Of a stretch of 64,000 nt of DNA, positions 9,745-18,357 are shown one piece after another. Both the position numbers and the translations under genes were made by a program. The first letter of the stretch is position 1, and each line of letters starts with the position of its first letter. This DNA is from Demequina activiva (GTDB lineage: Bacteria; Actinomycetota; Actinomycetes; Actinomycetales; Demequinaceae). Where the stretch lies: contig NZ_BONR01000001.1 of NCBI RefSeq assembly GCF_016862815.1, positions 372,001 through 436,000 of the forward strand, written 5' to 3'. Below the pieces are notes generated by a model that ran no database searches, was not told where the DNA came from, and was given only the letters and a program-made list of their open reading frames with translations.

Positions 9745-9903
9745 CTAGCGACGCAGCCACGGGAAGATGCTACGGCCTGCCGCCTGCTCGTGGCCGCCGC
9801 ACCACTGATCGGTGGGAACCTTGGCCTTGACGGCGTCGACGTGCTGGCCGCAGCCGGTCCAGGTGGTCTTGCCGCACTGGCGGCAGGTGACAGGTGAGCA
9901 CAT
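9745..9903 (-). CDS. Small cysteine-rich (zinc-ribbon-like) protein
   Basis: 52 residues. The ATG at 9903 is chosen because GGA lies seven bases upstream; an ATG at 9909 is too close to that site. The protein has a TCRQCG knuckle near the start, a GCGQHV element and a WCGGH motif, so four or more Cys plus two His could bind one Zn or Fe. Similar small proteins are common in actinobacteria beside CsoR-type genes. It is 26 bases upstream of the repressor gene and reads the same way, so it is probably the first gene of that transcript. Function unknown. Confidence 0.75.
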   Translation of the reverse strand: MCSPVTCRQCGKTTWTGCGQHVDAVKAKVPTDQWCGGHEQAAGRSIFPWLRR

Positions 9904-9951
9904 GAGCATGTCCTTTCGTCGATGGTGGACGCGGCTGCTCGGCGCGTCCGG

Positions 9952-9981
9952 ATGACAGAACAATACCCCGGGGGGTATAGT
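9952..9981 (+). promoter_or_regulatory. Promoter and CstR/CsoR-type operator
   Basis: ATACCCC and GGGGTAT form a perfect inverted repeat with a 2-base centre (9963-9978), the G/C-tract operator class bound by CsoR/CstR repressors. It fills the spacer and runs into the -10 of a promoter reading towards the CoA-disulfide reductase gene: ATGACA at 9952-9957, 18 bases, TATAGT at 9976-9981. Repressor binding there would block RNA polymerase. The divergent cysteine protein and repressor genes start about 50 bases away, so autoregulation is plausible. Confidence 0.8.
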
Positions 9982-10014
9982 GATCGCAACACCCATTCAC
10001 TGTGGAGGTACCGC

Positions 10015-11685
10015 ATGAAGGTCGTCATCGTCGGAGCAGTCGCTGCCGGCATGTCCGCCGCCACCCGCCTGCGCCGTCTCGACGAGAGCGCCCAGATCGT
10101 GGTGCTGGAGGCCGGCGACCACGTCTCCTTCGCCAACTGCGGCCTGCCGTACTACGTGGGCGGGGTGATCGAGGAGCGCTCTGCTCTGCTGCTGCAGACG
10201 CCGCAGTCGCTCCACGCGCGCTTCGATCTCGACGTCCGCGTGCGCAGCCGGGTCATCGACGTCGACCCGGCCGACCGCACCGTGACCGTGCTCACGGCGG
10301 ACGGCGAGCAGTACCTCGAGGACTACGACCACCTGATCCTGTCCCCTGGCGCCCGCCCCATCGTTCCGGATGTGCCGGGAGCCGAGCGAGCACTCGTGCT
10401 GCGCGATGTCGCGGACGTGGATCGCATGGCCGCCGCGACGGCCGATGCGCGCACGGCCGTCGTGATCGGCGCCGGGTTCGTGGGGCTCGAGGTCGCGGAG
10501 AACCTGCGCCACCGCGGCATCGACGTCACCGTGGTCGAGCTCGCTCCCCAGGTGCTGGGCGCTCTGGACCCGGAGATGGCCGTGCGCGTGCAGGACCGCC
10601 TCGTCCGCAACGGCGTGCGCGTGATCACGAGCGCCCAGGTGACCGCGATCGGAGAGGCCACCGCGGATGTCGCAGGCCCCACCGGGACGCAGACTGTGCC
10701 GGCGGACCTCGTGGTGGCGTCCATCGGCGTCACTCCTGACTCGACGCTCGCCGCTGCGGCAGGCGCGGATCTCGGCCCGCGCGGTGCGATCCTCGTGGAC
10801 GAGGACATGCGCACCTCCGTGCCCGGCATCTACGCGGTGGGCGACGCCGCCGCCAAGCGCGACGCATTCGGGGACGGACCCACCTTGATCCCGCTCGCCA
10901 ACCTCGCCAACCGCCACGGCCGTCGGGTCGCGGACGTGATCGCCGGCATGCCCGGTCGCGGTCGCCCCAGCATCGGGACCGCGGTGGTGGGAGTGTTCGG
11001 GCTCACTGCGGCCGTCACCGGCCGCACGGAGCGCCGCCTGCGCGCCGAGGGTCGCGACTACCGCGCGATCCACAGTCACCCGATGGACCACGCGGGCTAC
11101 TACCCCGGTGCGACCCAGATGACGCTCAAGCTCCTGGTCGACCCGTCTACGGACGCGATCCTGGGCGCCCAGGGCGTGGGCGAGGCGGGCGTGGACAAGC
11201 GCATCGACATCATCGCGACGGCGATCGCGGGCGGGATCACGGCATCCGAGCTCGCGGACCTCGAGCTCGCCTACGCACCCGCGTACGGCTCCGCGAAGGA
11301 CCCCATCAACATGCTCGGATACGTCGCGGAGAACGCCGCGGCTGGCACCACGCCCAGCGTGCAGTGGCACGAGCTCGCGAGCGCGGGGGACGAGGCTCCC
11401 GTGGTGCTGGACGTGCGCACCGCGGCCGAGCACGCTCGCGGCACCGTCGTCCCACCGTGGGGCGACGCACCCGTCAACATCGCCGTCGACGATCTCCGCG
11501 AGCGCCACGGGGAGCTCCCGCGCGATCGCCGCATCGTGGTGCACTGCCAAGTGGGCCAGCGTGGCCACACCGCGACGCGACTGCTGCGCCAGCTGGGCTA
11601 CGACGCGGCCAACCTCGACGGCGGCTACCTCACCTGGCGCGACGGGATCCGCACGCTCGAGCAGGCCGCCGCATCGGCCGTCTAG
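10015..11685 (+). CDS. CoA-disulfide reductase / NADH-dependent persulfide reductase with rhodanese domain
   Basis: 556 residues, the length of CoADR-rhodanese fusions. It reduces CoA disulfide or CoA and glutathione persulfides with NAD(P)H. Seen: N-terminal FAD motif (VIVGAVAAGMSAA), the active-site SFANCGLPYY block with catalytic Cys43, a second dinucleotide motif (VVIGAGFVGLE, about 150-160), the C-terminal dimerisation domain, and a rhodanese domain from about 455 with the active loop HCQVGQRG. A GGAGG eight bases before the ATG fixes the start. The upstream operator and the adjacent CstR-like gene make it the main output of a sulfur-stress module. Confidence 0.9.
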   Translation: MKVVIVGAVAAGMSAATRLRRLDESAQIVVLEAGDHVSFANCGLPYYVGGVIEERSALLLQTPQSLHARFDLDVRVRSRVIDVDPADRTVTVLTADGEQYLEDYDHLILSPGARPIVPDVPGAERALVLRDVADVDRMAAATADARTAVVIGAGFVGLEVAENLRHRGIDVTVVELAPQVLGALDPEMAVRVQDRLVRNGVRVITSAQVTAIGEATADVAGPTGTQTVPADLVVASIGVTPDSTLAAAAGADLGPRGAILVDEDMRTSVPGIYAVGDAAAKRDAFGDGPTLIPLANLANRHGRRVADVIAGMPGRGRPSIGTAVVGVFGLTAAVTGRTERRLRAEGRDYRAIHSHPMDHAGYYPGATQMTLKLLVDPSTDAILGAQGVGEAGVDKRIDIIATAIAGGITASELADLELAYAPAYGSAKDPINMLGYVAENAAAGTTPSVQWHELASAGDEAPVVLDVRTAAEHARGTVVPPWGDAPVNIAVDDLRERHGELPRDRRIVVHCQVGQRGHTATRLLRQLGYDAANLDGGYLTWRDGIRTLEQAAASAV

Positions 11686-11698
11686 CACCCGCTTCCTT

Positions 11699-11765
11699 CT
11701 ACGAAATTTGGCACCATTTTCATCGCCCAAGGGCTTGGGCGATGAAAATAGTGCCAAATTCTGGG
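11699..11765. repeat. Palindromic repeat, short form (also a likely bidirectional terminator)
   Basis: A nearly perfect hairpin: left arm 11705-11731, 2-base loop, right arm 11734-11760, with one mismatch in 27 pairs. The outer part matches the terminal inverted repeats of the longer element at 18081-18288 (shared core TTTGGCAC then ATTTTCATCG). It lies in the 99 bases between two convergent genes, so it may act as a terminator for both. Two copies in one window point to a dispersed MITE- or REP-like family. Confidence 0.75.
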
Positions 11766-11784
11766 GTAGAGGGGTAGAGGGGTG

Positions 11785-12969
11785 TCAGCCGGCCGAGGCG
11801 ATGGTGGGCTTGGCGGCTCGGCCCAGGCAGCAGTCCGTGGGGCACACGTCCTGCCACGGGCCGAGTCCGGTGAGGGCCACGCGGTCGCGTGGCTGGTCGC
11901 CCTCGGCGGCCACGTGGCGCTCCTCGACCAGATCGATGAGGCCGGACACGAACGCCGGGTCGATGCCCACGGTGGGCACGCGCACCATCGTCAGGGCCCG
12001 CTCCTGCGCGGTCTCGAGCGCCTCGTTGTCGAGGTCCCAGGCGACCTCCATGTGGTCGGACACGAACCCCACCGGAGACACCACCAGTCCGGTGACGTCC
12101 GCGGGCAGCGCCTCGATCGCCAGGTTGATGTCGGGCTCCAGCCACGGCACGGAGGGGTCGCCGGAGCGCGACTGGTAGACCAGCGACCACGGCACGTCAG
12201 GGAACTCGTCCGCGAGACGGTCCATGATCAGCGCGGACACCGCTCGCTGCTGCTCGGCGTACCAGCCGCCTCCCTGGTGCCACTCCTCGCCGCCACCCGT
12301 GGCGACCGGAGTGCCGTCGGGGAGCGTCTCGCGCGGGCCGGACACGTCCGCCGCGGCCGAAGGGATCGAGTGCGTCGCGAACATCACGTACGGTCGCTCG
12401 CCCTTGCCCTGCTCGACCAGCGACCGCAGCCCCGCGCGCGCCGCGTCGACGTTGGGCTCCACGAATCCGGGGTGGTCGAAGTACTGGCGCACCTTGTCCA
12501 GTTCCAGCTCGCCGGTCAGGCCGGCCTCCTCCAGCGCCGTCGCTAGGTCCTCGCGGTAGGCGCGGCATCCGGAGTACGACGAGAACGCCGTGGTGACCAG
12601 CACGAGCACGCGGCGGTGGCCGTCCTCGTGCAGAGCCTTGAGCGCATCGGCGAAGTACGGCGCCCAGAAGCGATTGCCCCAATACACCGGCAGGTCGAGC
12701 CCGCGCTTGGCGATCTCCGCCTCGAGCGCCGCCTGCAGGTCGCGGTTCTGCTGGTTGATGGGGCTCACTCCGCCGAAGTGCCGGTAGTGGTGCGAGACCT
12801 CTTCGAGCCGCTCGTCCGGCACCCCGCGGCCGCGCGTGACGTTGCGCAGGTACGGGATCACGTCGTCCTGGCCCTCGGGGCCGCCGAACCCGGCGAGCAG
12901 GATGCAGTCGTAGGTCTTGGCAGGCACGGTGCGCTGCGCGGCAGCCAGGGGAGGCAGGGTCTCGGTCAC
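11785..12969 (-). CDS. cpfC: Coproporphyrin ferrochelatase
   Basis: 394 residues. Inserts Fe2+ into coproporphyrin III in the actinobacterial/Firmicute heme route (older name hemH). Seen: LLAGFGGPEG near the N-terminus, the GNRFW segment, a conserved TTAFSSYSGCRAYRE block, ATHSIP with the metal-binding His, and a late VYQSRSGDP stretch. One Cys in SGC and three in a C-terminal CPTDCC cluster match the positions where actinobacterial enzymes hold a [2Fe-2S] cluster. The GTG start at 12969 overlaps the chdC stop by four bases, with GGAGGT upstream, so the two genes are co-translated. Confidence 0.92.
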   Translation of the reverse strand: MTETLPPLAAAQRTVPAKTYDCILLAGFGGPEGQDDVIPYLRNVTRGRGVPDERLEEVSHHYRHFGGVSPINQQNRDLQAALEAEIAKRGLDLPVYWGNRFWAPYFADALKALHEDGHRRVLVLVTTAFSSYSGCRAYREDLATALEEAGLTGELELDKVRQYFDHPGFVEPNVDAARAGLRSLVEQGKGERPYVMFATHSIPSAAADVSGPRETLPDGTPVATGGGEEWHQGGGWYAEQQRAVSALIMDRLADEFPDVPWSLVYQSRSGDPSVPWLEPDINLAIEALPADVTGLVVSPVGFVSDHMEVAWDLDNEALETAQERALTMVRVPTVGIDPAFVSGLIDLVEERHVAAEGDQPRDRVALTGLGPWQDVCPTDCCLGRAAKPTIASAG

Positions 12970-13640
12970 GATGCCAGCACCTCCACGGCCTCGGCCGTCT
13001 CGACGCGACGCCCGGTGTAGAACGGGACCTCCTCGCGCACGTGACGTCGAGCCTCGGTGTACCGGAGCTCGCGCATCATGTCGACAAGGTCTGTGACCTC
13101 GTCCGCCTCCATGGGCAGCAGCCACTCGTAGTCACCCAGAGCGAACGCGGCGACGGTGTTGGCGACCACACCCTTGAACGCCGCGCCCTTGATCCCGTGC
13201 TCGCGCAGCATCTGGCCGCGCTCCTCGTCGCTCAGCAGGTACCACTCGTAGGACCGCACGAACGGGTACACGGTGAGCCAGTCGCGGGGACGCTCGCCGC
13301 GCAGGAAGCCCGGCACGTGGGACTTGTTGAACTCGGCGGCGCGGTGCACGCCGGCCGCGGACCACGTGAGCTTCGTGTCCGCCAGCAGCTCGGTGGCGCG
13401 CAGCTCGCGCAGGGCCAGTTGGAGGTCAGCGAGATCGGGGCCGTGCAGCCACAGCATCACGGTGCCGTCCGCCCGCAGGCCGGAGACGTCGTAGATGCCA
13501 CGGAGAGTGACGTCATGCTCCTTGAGCTCCTCGACGGCGGCGTCGAAGTGCTCGACCACCTCCGCGAGCTCGTCGTCAGGGGCGTCGAGCAGTCCATCGA
13601 GAACGGAGAACAGGGTGAAGCCTTCAGGCTGATCAGTCAT
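12966..13640 (-). CDS. chdC: Coproheme decarboxylase
   Basis: 224 residues. Oxidatively decarboxylates coproheme III to heme b with H2O2, the last step of the pathway (older name hemQ). His108 in SHVPGF, Tyr125 in VYPFVR and His148 in REHG have the same spacing (17 and 23) as the distal His, catalytic Tyr and proximal heme ligand of actinobacterial ChdC. The ATG at 13640 (MTDQPEG) has only a weak ribosome site. First gene of a two-gene unit with cpfC. Confidence 0.92.
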   Translation of the reverse strand: MTDQPEGFTLFSVLDGLLDAPDDELAEVVEHFDAAVEELKEHDVTLRGIYDVSGLRADGTVMLWLHGPDLADLQLALRELRATELLADTKLTWSAAGVHRAAEFNKSHVPGFLRGERPRDWLTVYPFVRSYEWYLLSDEERGQMLREHGIKGAAFKGVVANTVAAFALGDYEWLLPMEADEVTDLVDMMRELRYTEARRHVREEVPFYTGRRVETAEAVEVLAS

Positions 13641-13756
13641 GGGTCCATTGTCTGTGGTTCGGGCCGCCGATGCGAATCTCACCAGTGCTCCTTGCCCTCC
13701 GCGGACGTGCCCGTCTGCACGTCCACGCATCAGCGCGCTCGCCTAGGCTTGCCCGC

Positions 13757-14146
13757 ATGGATGCCGAGGCCGCGCTGCGTGGGTTGATGACAGCCATCGA
13801 CGAGCACCGCTGGGACGATCTCGAGGGCTACCTGCATCCCGGCTTCACCTGCGTGCTGGTGCACACCGGAGAGCGCTTCGGCCGTGATGAGTGGATCCGC
13901 TTCAACGCCGAGTACCCGGGCTTCGACCGCCTGCGCGTCGAGGAGCTCGTCGCAAGCGCCGAGCACGCAGCGTGCCGATCGCATGTCACGTCCACGGGTC
14001 CCACGGGCGGCCAGCACTTCGCGTGCGCCAGCTTCGCTCGCATGAGCGACGGCCTGATCATCGACCTCACCGAGGTCTGGACGGATGTCCAGCAGGAGGC
14101 TCCGCTCGGCACTCGTCCGAGGATCGACGCGGCACCGGCGACCTAA
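13757..14146 (+). CDS. NTF2-like / SnoaL-type small protein
   Basis: 129 residues with the pattern of the nuclear transport factor 2 fold: an N-terminal helix, WDDLEGYLHPGFTCVL, then mixed strands ending in EVWTDV. Such domains are enzymes or ligand binders of many kinds, so no reaction is assigned. TAGGCT at 13744-13749 stands seven bases before the ATG with no ribosome site, so the mRNA is probably leaderless. It reads against the heme genes and separates chdC from cgoX, which are often adjacent in actinobacteria. Confidence 0.75.
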   Translation: MDAEAALRGLMTAIDEHRWDDLEGYLHPGFTCVLVHTGERFGRDEWIRFNAEYPGFDRLRVEELVASAEHAACRSHVTSTGPTGGQHFACASFARMSDGLIIDLTEVWTDVQQEAPLGTRPRIDAAPAT

Positions 14147-14271
14147 ACGATTGGACCTTCGTCGCGACGTGACGGGCGCGGGTGCGGCAGTGCGAGGGAC
14201 CTCCGGCCATCCGCTTGAGCGTCACGTGCCTCATGCACCCGCGTGGTGGCGGATGAGAGGACGTCACGTGC

Positions 14272-15576
14272 CTACGTCGTGGGGCGAGCGGTTCCCAGGT
14301 TCGAGCGCTTGTCCGCGGCGACGATCGCGGCGATGCCGCTCAGGCCTGCCGCGGATCCCACCAGGTGCAGCCCCGGCACGGGCTCACGGTCCTCGACGGC
14401 CGCGGGAGCCGAATCGTGCCACTGGATGCGCGCGATGTCGCGCACCTGGCTGTCCTTGAGGCTCACGCCCAGGAGGGCCGATGCGTCGGTCAGCGCGTGC
14501 GTGCGGGCGTCACGTGCATTGTCGATGCCGTAGGACAGCCGCACGATGTGCCGGCCCTCGGCCCGCTGCGCGAGCCAGCCCCATTTCGCGGTCGAGTGGG
14601 TGAGCGCCTTGGCGCCGGAGACGTTGCCCACCGCGAGCACTCCGGTCCCGCGCGGCGCACCGTCGAGCTCGGGAGCATCCAGCGCGAGGGTGACCAGGGC
14701 CACCTGCCGGGACTCCTCCCATGCCACGTCCGGCACCAGCGCCGCGACCACGGGACGCGGCACGGCCAGCACCACCGCATCGGCCGTGCGGGCCTCGCCC
14801 TCGGACCACACCTTCCAGCGCGAGCCCGTGCGCTCGACCGCGCCCACCGGGGTGTCGGTGCGAATCTGTGCGCCGGCCGCGCGCGCATCGGCCTCCAGCG
14901 CGTCCGCCAGCGTGAGCATGCCGCCATCAAGCCCCAGCACGGCGGATCCTGACGGCGCCGCAGCGCGGCGAGCGCTCGCAGCGCGCACCAGTCCGCCGCG
15001 GTCGCGGATGTCCTGCGCAAGCCCGGGCGCGACGTCCCCCAGGGTGATGTCGTCGAGGGGCCGGGAGAAGATCCCCTGCACCACCGGCGCCACCAGGCGA
15101 TCGGTGGCGACATCGCCCAGGCGGCGACGAGCCAGCGCTCCCAGGCTCTCGGAGTCGTCGATGTCGCCCACATCCATGAACCGGTCGCCGGCGGCACGCA
15201 GCGCGCCTCGCCATCCGATCGCCCGGCGCACGTCTCGACCCAGCGAGACCGTGGGCACTCCCAGCCAGCCTGCGCGTGGCAGGGGGTAGGCGTCGTCGGA
15301 GGTGACCACCCACGCGGAATGGGGCTCGGGATGCACCACGCGGTCGGCGATGCCCAGGTCGCTCAGGAGGCCGGCCACGTGCCCGCCACGCGTCGCGAAG
15401 GACTCGGCGCCGGCGTCGAGCTCGAGCCCGTCCACGGTGATGCCGGTCACTCGGCCGCCCACGTGCGGCTCGGACTCGAGGACGGTCACGTGCTGGCCGG
15501 CGCGCGCGAGCCTGCGCGCGGCGAGGAGCCCGGCCACGCCCCCGCCGACGACGATCCAGGTGCGCCGGTCAGCCAC
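14272..15576 (-). CDS. cgoX: Coproporphyrinogen III oxidase (FAD-dependent)
   Basis: 434 residues. Oxidises coproporphyrinogen III to coproporphyrin III using FAD and O2 (often annotated hemY or hemG). The N-terminal WIVVGGGVAGLLAARRL is the FAD-binding turn, followed by ESEPHVGGRV; the C-terminus has LVGSAAGLSGIAA, where the family makes its second FAD contact. The GTG start at 15576 is chosen because it leaves five residues before the FAD motif; it overlaps the end of hemE by eight bases, so translation is coupled. Confidence 0.88.
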   Translation of the reverse strand: MADRRTWIVVGGGVAGLLAARRLARAGQHVTVLESEPHVGGRVTGITVDGLELDAGAESFATRGGHVAGLLSDLGIADRVVHPEPHSAWVVTSDDAYPLPRAGWLGVPTVSLGRDVRRAIGWRGALRAAGDRFMDVGDIDDSESLGALARRRLGDVATDRLVAPVVQGIFSRPLDDITLGDVAPGLAQDIRDRGGLVRAASARRAAAPSGSAVLGLDGGMLTLADALEADARAAGAQIRTDTPVGAVERTGSRWKVWSEGEARTADAVVLAVPRPVVAALVPDVAWEESRQVALVTLALDAPELDGAPRGTGVLAVGNVSGAKALTHSTAKWGWLAQRAEGRHIVRLSYGIDNARDARTHALTDASALLGVSLKDSQVRDIARIQWHDSAPAAVEDREPVPGLHLVGSAAGLSGIAAIVAADKRSNLGTARPTT

Positions 15577-16660
15577 GCTCGTGAACCAGGTCGACGATGC
15601 GCTTGACCACATCCGGGTTGGCGTGGGGCGGCATGCCGTGGCCCAGGTTGACCACGTGGCCCGGGGCGGCCTCGCCTCGCCGCAGCACGTCGAGCACGTG
15701 CCTCTCGAGGGTCTCGCGCGGCGCGGCCAGCATCGCGGGGTCGATGTTGCCCTGCAGCGGGAAGCGGCCGTCGGTCATCTCCGCGGCGATGTCGAGTGGG
15801 GTGCGGTAGTCGACGCCCAGCGCCGTCGCGCCGGCCGCACCCAGCTCGATCAACAGGTGGCCGGCATTGGCGGCGAAGTGGATGCGCGGGACATCGAGGT
15901 CGGCGACCGCCATGAGGGCCGTGTGGGAGCCACCCTGGCACTGCTCGGCATAGTCGCGCGCGGACAGCGAGCCGGCCCACGAGTCGAACAGCTGGATGGC
16001 CGATGCGCCCGCGAGCACCTGGGCGCGCAGGAACAGACCGGCGGCCTTCGCGGTCCAGCGCACCAGCGCCTGCCATACGTCGGGCGCGGTGTGCATGAGC
16101 TCACGCGCTCCCAGGTGATCGCGCGAGGGGCGACCGTCCACCATGTAGGCGGCGAGCGTGAACGGGGCGCCCGCGAACCCGATCAGCGGCGTGCGGTCGA
16201 GCTCGTCGACCGTGATCTCCACGGCGGCCCGCACCGCGTCGAGACCTGTGTCGAACGTGCCCCTGTCGCCCGCGACGCCCAGCGACGGCAGCGCCTCGAC
16301 GTCCGCCATGGTGCGAATGGGGCGTGCGAACACCGGGCCCACGCCGGGCTTGATGTCGACCTCCACGCCGGCGATGCGCATGGGCACCACGATGTCGGAG
16401 AAGAAGATGGCCGCGTCCACGCCGTAGCGCCGCACCGGCTGCAGGGTGATCTCGGAGGCGAGGCCCGGCGTGAGGCAGGCGTCGAGCATCGCCGTGCCGG
16501 CACGGGCCTCCTGGTACTCCGGCAGGGAGCGGCCCGCCTGGCGCATGAACCACACGGGCCGGTGGTCAGGCCTGCCGCCGGTGAGCGCCGCGATCAGCGG
16601 AGAGGTCGCCGTGCGCCCATCGGCGAGGGGGTGAGAGGAGGGCAGCGCGGACGGCGTCAT
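15569..16660 (-). CDS. hemE: Uroporphyrinogen decarboxylase
   Basis: 363 residues, the family length. Removes four acetate carboxyls from uroporphyrinogen III to give coproporphyrinogen III. Diagnostic motifs: RPVWFMRQAGRSLPEY near the N-terminus, FFSDIVVP, GFAGAPFTLAAYM, and GNIDP. The ATG at 16660 has no clear ribosome site; a CAGAAT hexamer ends six bases upstream, so a leaderless or very short-leader mRNA is possible. It diverges from hemA across 52 bases, and cgoX follows in the same transcript. Confidence 0.95.
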   Translation of the reverse strand: MTPSALPSSHPLADGRTATSPLIAALTGGRPDHRPVWFMRQAGRSLPEYQEARAGTAMLDACLTPGLASEITLQPVRRYGVDAAIFFSDIVVPMRIAGVEVDIKPGVGPVFARPIRTMADVEALPSLGVAGDRGTFDTGLDAVRAAVEITVDELDRTPLIGFAGAPFTLAAYMVDGRPSRDHLGARELMHTAPDVWQALVRWTAKAAGLFLRAQVLAGASAIQLFDSWAGSLSARDYAEQCQGGSHTALMAVADLDVPRIHFAANAGHLLIELGAAGATALGVDYRTPLDIAAEMTDGRFPLQGNIDPAMLAAPRETLERHVLDVLRRGEAAPGHVVNLGHGMPPHANPDVVKRIVDLVHERG

Positions 16661-16712
16661 GCGTCGATTCTGCCTTGTTTGGCGCGCGTGTCAGAATGGA
16701 GGGGTGGTGTTG

Positions 16713-18035
16713 ATGTCTCTCGTGGCCAGTCACCGCAACCGCGACCTCGCCGTCCTGGAGCAGCTCAGTGTGGGCTCCGACGCTCTTGGCTCGTCCGTTG
16801 CGGCAGGCTCCCCCATTCGCGGTGCAGTGGTTCTCCCGACCTGCAACCGCTTCGAGGTGTACCTCGAGGCGGATGACGTCGAGTCCGGACGGGCCGCGGT
16901 GATCGACGAGCTCGAACGCACCACCGCCCTCGATCGCGAGGCGATCGAGTCCGCACTGGCCACGTACGAGGGCGACGACGCCGTCCAGCATCTGCTGTCC
17001 GTCTCCACCGGCCTCGAGTCGATGGTCGTGGGCGAGCGAGAGATCTCCGGTCAGGTGCGGCGCGCGCACATCGACGCGCAGGCCGGCAACCACCTGAGCC
17101 CGCTCCTGGACCGTCTGTTCCAGTCCGCGCTGCGCACGTCCCGCGTGGTCGCCTCCTCCACCGGACTGGGGACCTCGGGACGCTCGGTGGTGTCCGTCGC
17201 GTTCGACCTGGCGTCCGAGACCGTCGACTGGGCCGGCGCCCGCGCCGTCGTGATCGGCACCGGAGCGCTGGCGGAGACCGGCGTGGGATCCCTGCTGTCG
17301 CGTGGCGTCACCGTGGAGGGCGTGTTCTCGCCGTCCGGCCGCGCAGCCGAGTTCGGGGCGCGTCACAGCCTCAAGCCGCTCGACCAGCAGCAGCTGCGCG
17401 CCGCGCTGCGCGAGGTCGACCTGGTGCTGGCCTGCTCCGGCGGCGAGTCGATCGTGCTCACGCCGGCCATGGTCGCCGCGGCACGTGCCGAGTCGACCAC
17501 GCCGCTCACCATCGTGGACCTGGCGCTGCATCGCGATGTCGCTCCCGGTGTCGCGGATCTGCGCGGTGTGCACGTGGTGAACCTGGAGTCCGTGGGGGCA
17601 CAGGCGCCCGAGGAGTCCGTAGGCTCGATCGAGGCCGCGCGAGCGATCGTGGCGCACGCGGTCGCACGGTTCGGCGACGGAGAGAGCGCTCGTGCGCTCG
17701 ACCCTGCCGTGGTCGCGCTGCGCGAGCACGTGTTCGGACTGCTGGAGCGTGAGACTGCGCGCATCCGGCCCGGTGCGGGCGCCTCCGAGGAGGACATCGC
17801 GCGCGCCGACGCCATCGAGGCCGCGCTGCGCCGCTTCGCCAAGACCCTCCTGCACACGCCGACGGTGCGTGCCCGCGAGCACGCCCAGGCCGGCGAGGCG
17901 GACCGCTACCTGGGTGCGATCCGGGCGCTGTACGGCATCGACGTCGACGTGCCTGCCGACGCATGCCCCGCACCCGAGATGGGCGGCGAGATCCCGCTGG
18001 ATCTTCCCGCGCACGCCCACCTGCGCCAGGACTGA
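16713..18035 (+). CDS. hemA: Glutamyl-tRNA reductase
   Basis: 440 residues. NADPH-dependent reduction of Glu-tRNA(Glu) to glutamate-1-semialdehyde, the committed step of C5 heme synthesis. Seen: SLVASHRNRDLAVLEQL at the N-terminus, the catalytic Cys in VLPTCNRFEVY, GLESMVVGEREI, a nucleotide-binding AVVIGTGAL, and a C-terminal dimerisation region. GGAGGGG ends eight bases before the ATG at 16713; GTGs a few codons earlier fit less well. hemC, hemB and hemL, which often follow, are not here; a palindromic repeat and an iron-uptake operon follow instead. Confidence 0.93.
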   Translation: MSLVASHRNRDLAVLEQLSVGSDALGSSVAAGSPIRGAVVLPTCNRFEVYLEADDVESGRAAVIDELERTTALDREAIESALATYEGDDAVQHLLSVSTGLESMVVGEREISGQVRRAHIDAQAGNHLSPLLDRLFQSALRTSRVVASSTGLGTSGRSVVSVAFDLASETVDWAGARAVVIGTGALAETGVGSLLSRGVTVEGVFSPSGRAAEFGARHSLKPLDQQQLRAALREVDLVLACSGGESIVLTPAMVAAARAESTTPLTIVDLALHRDVAPGVADLRGVHVVNLESVGAQAPEESVGSIEAARAIVAHAVARFGDGESARALDPAVVALREHVFGLLERETARIRPGAGASEEDIARADAIEAALRRFAKTLLHTPTVRAREHAQAGEADRYLGAIRALYGIDVDVPADACPAPEMGGEIPLDLPAHAHLRQD

Positions 18036-18080
18036 GCCTGCGTTCGCGCGGGCGGCGACCCGCGCATCGGCCCTCCCCTT

Positions 18081-18288
18081 CCCAGAATCTGGCACCATTT
18101 TCATCGCCTCAGAGCCCTCGTGAGGAAGGATCCTCCATTGGGGCCGCTTGAGTGCGGCCGATGCGCGACGCACCTCACTCCCGACGTCGCGCCCTCGCAT
18201 GGCCGACCTGGCTTCGTTCACCCGGCCCCAGTGGAGCGTTCTTCCTCATCAACGCCATTGGACGATGAAAATGGTGCCAAATTCTGGG
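18081..18288. repeat. MITE-like palindromic element, long form
   Basis: About 208 bp bounded by 26-bp terminal inverted repeats (18081-18106 and 18263-18288) differing at one base and starting CCCAGAAT. The symmetry goes further in: TGAGGAAG, CTCCA and TGGGGCCG blocks occur on both arms, so the whole element could fold into a long imperfect hairpin. The ends match the repeat at 11699-11765. No open frame of note lies inside. Position: the 407 bases between hemA and the siderophore operon. Confidence 0.75.
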
Positions 18289-18357
18289 AAGAGGGGCGAG
18301 GGCGCGGCGCGCCGTCGGATCGTGATCGAAACGCGATCGATTTACCGCACCTGCGCG

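Noticed and set aside
16566-18221. Long minus-strand open frame opposite hemA
   Set aside because: hemA has all family motifs on the plus strand; the antisense frame has none and runs across the palindromic repeat.
18081-18288. Insertion sequence
   Set aside because: Terminal inverted repeats are present but there is no transposase frame and I saw no clear target-site duplication; a MITE-like repeat fits better.
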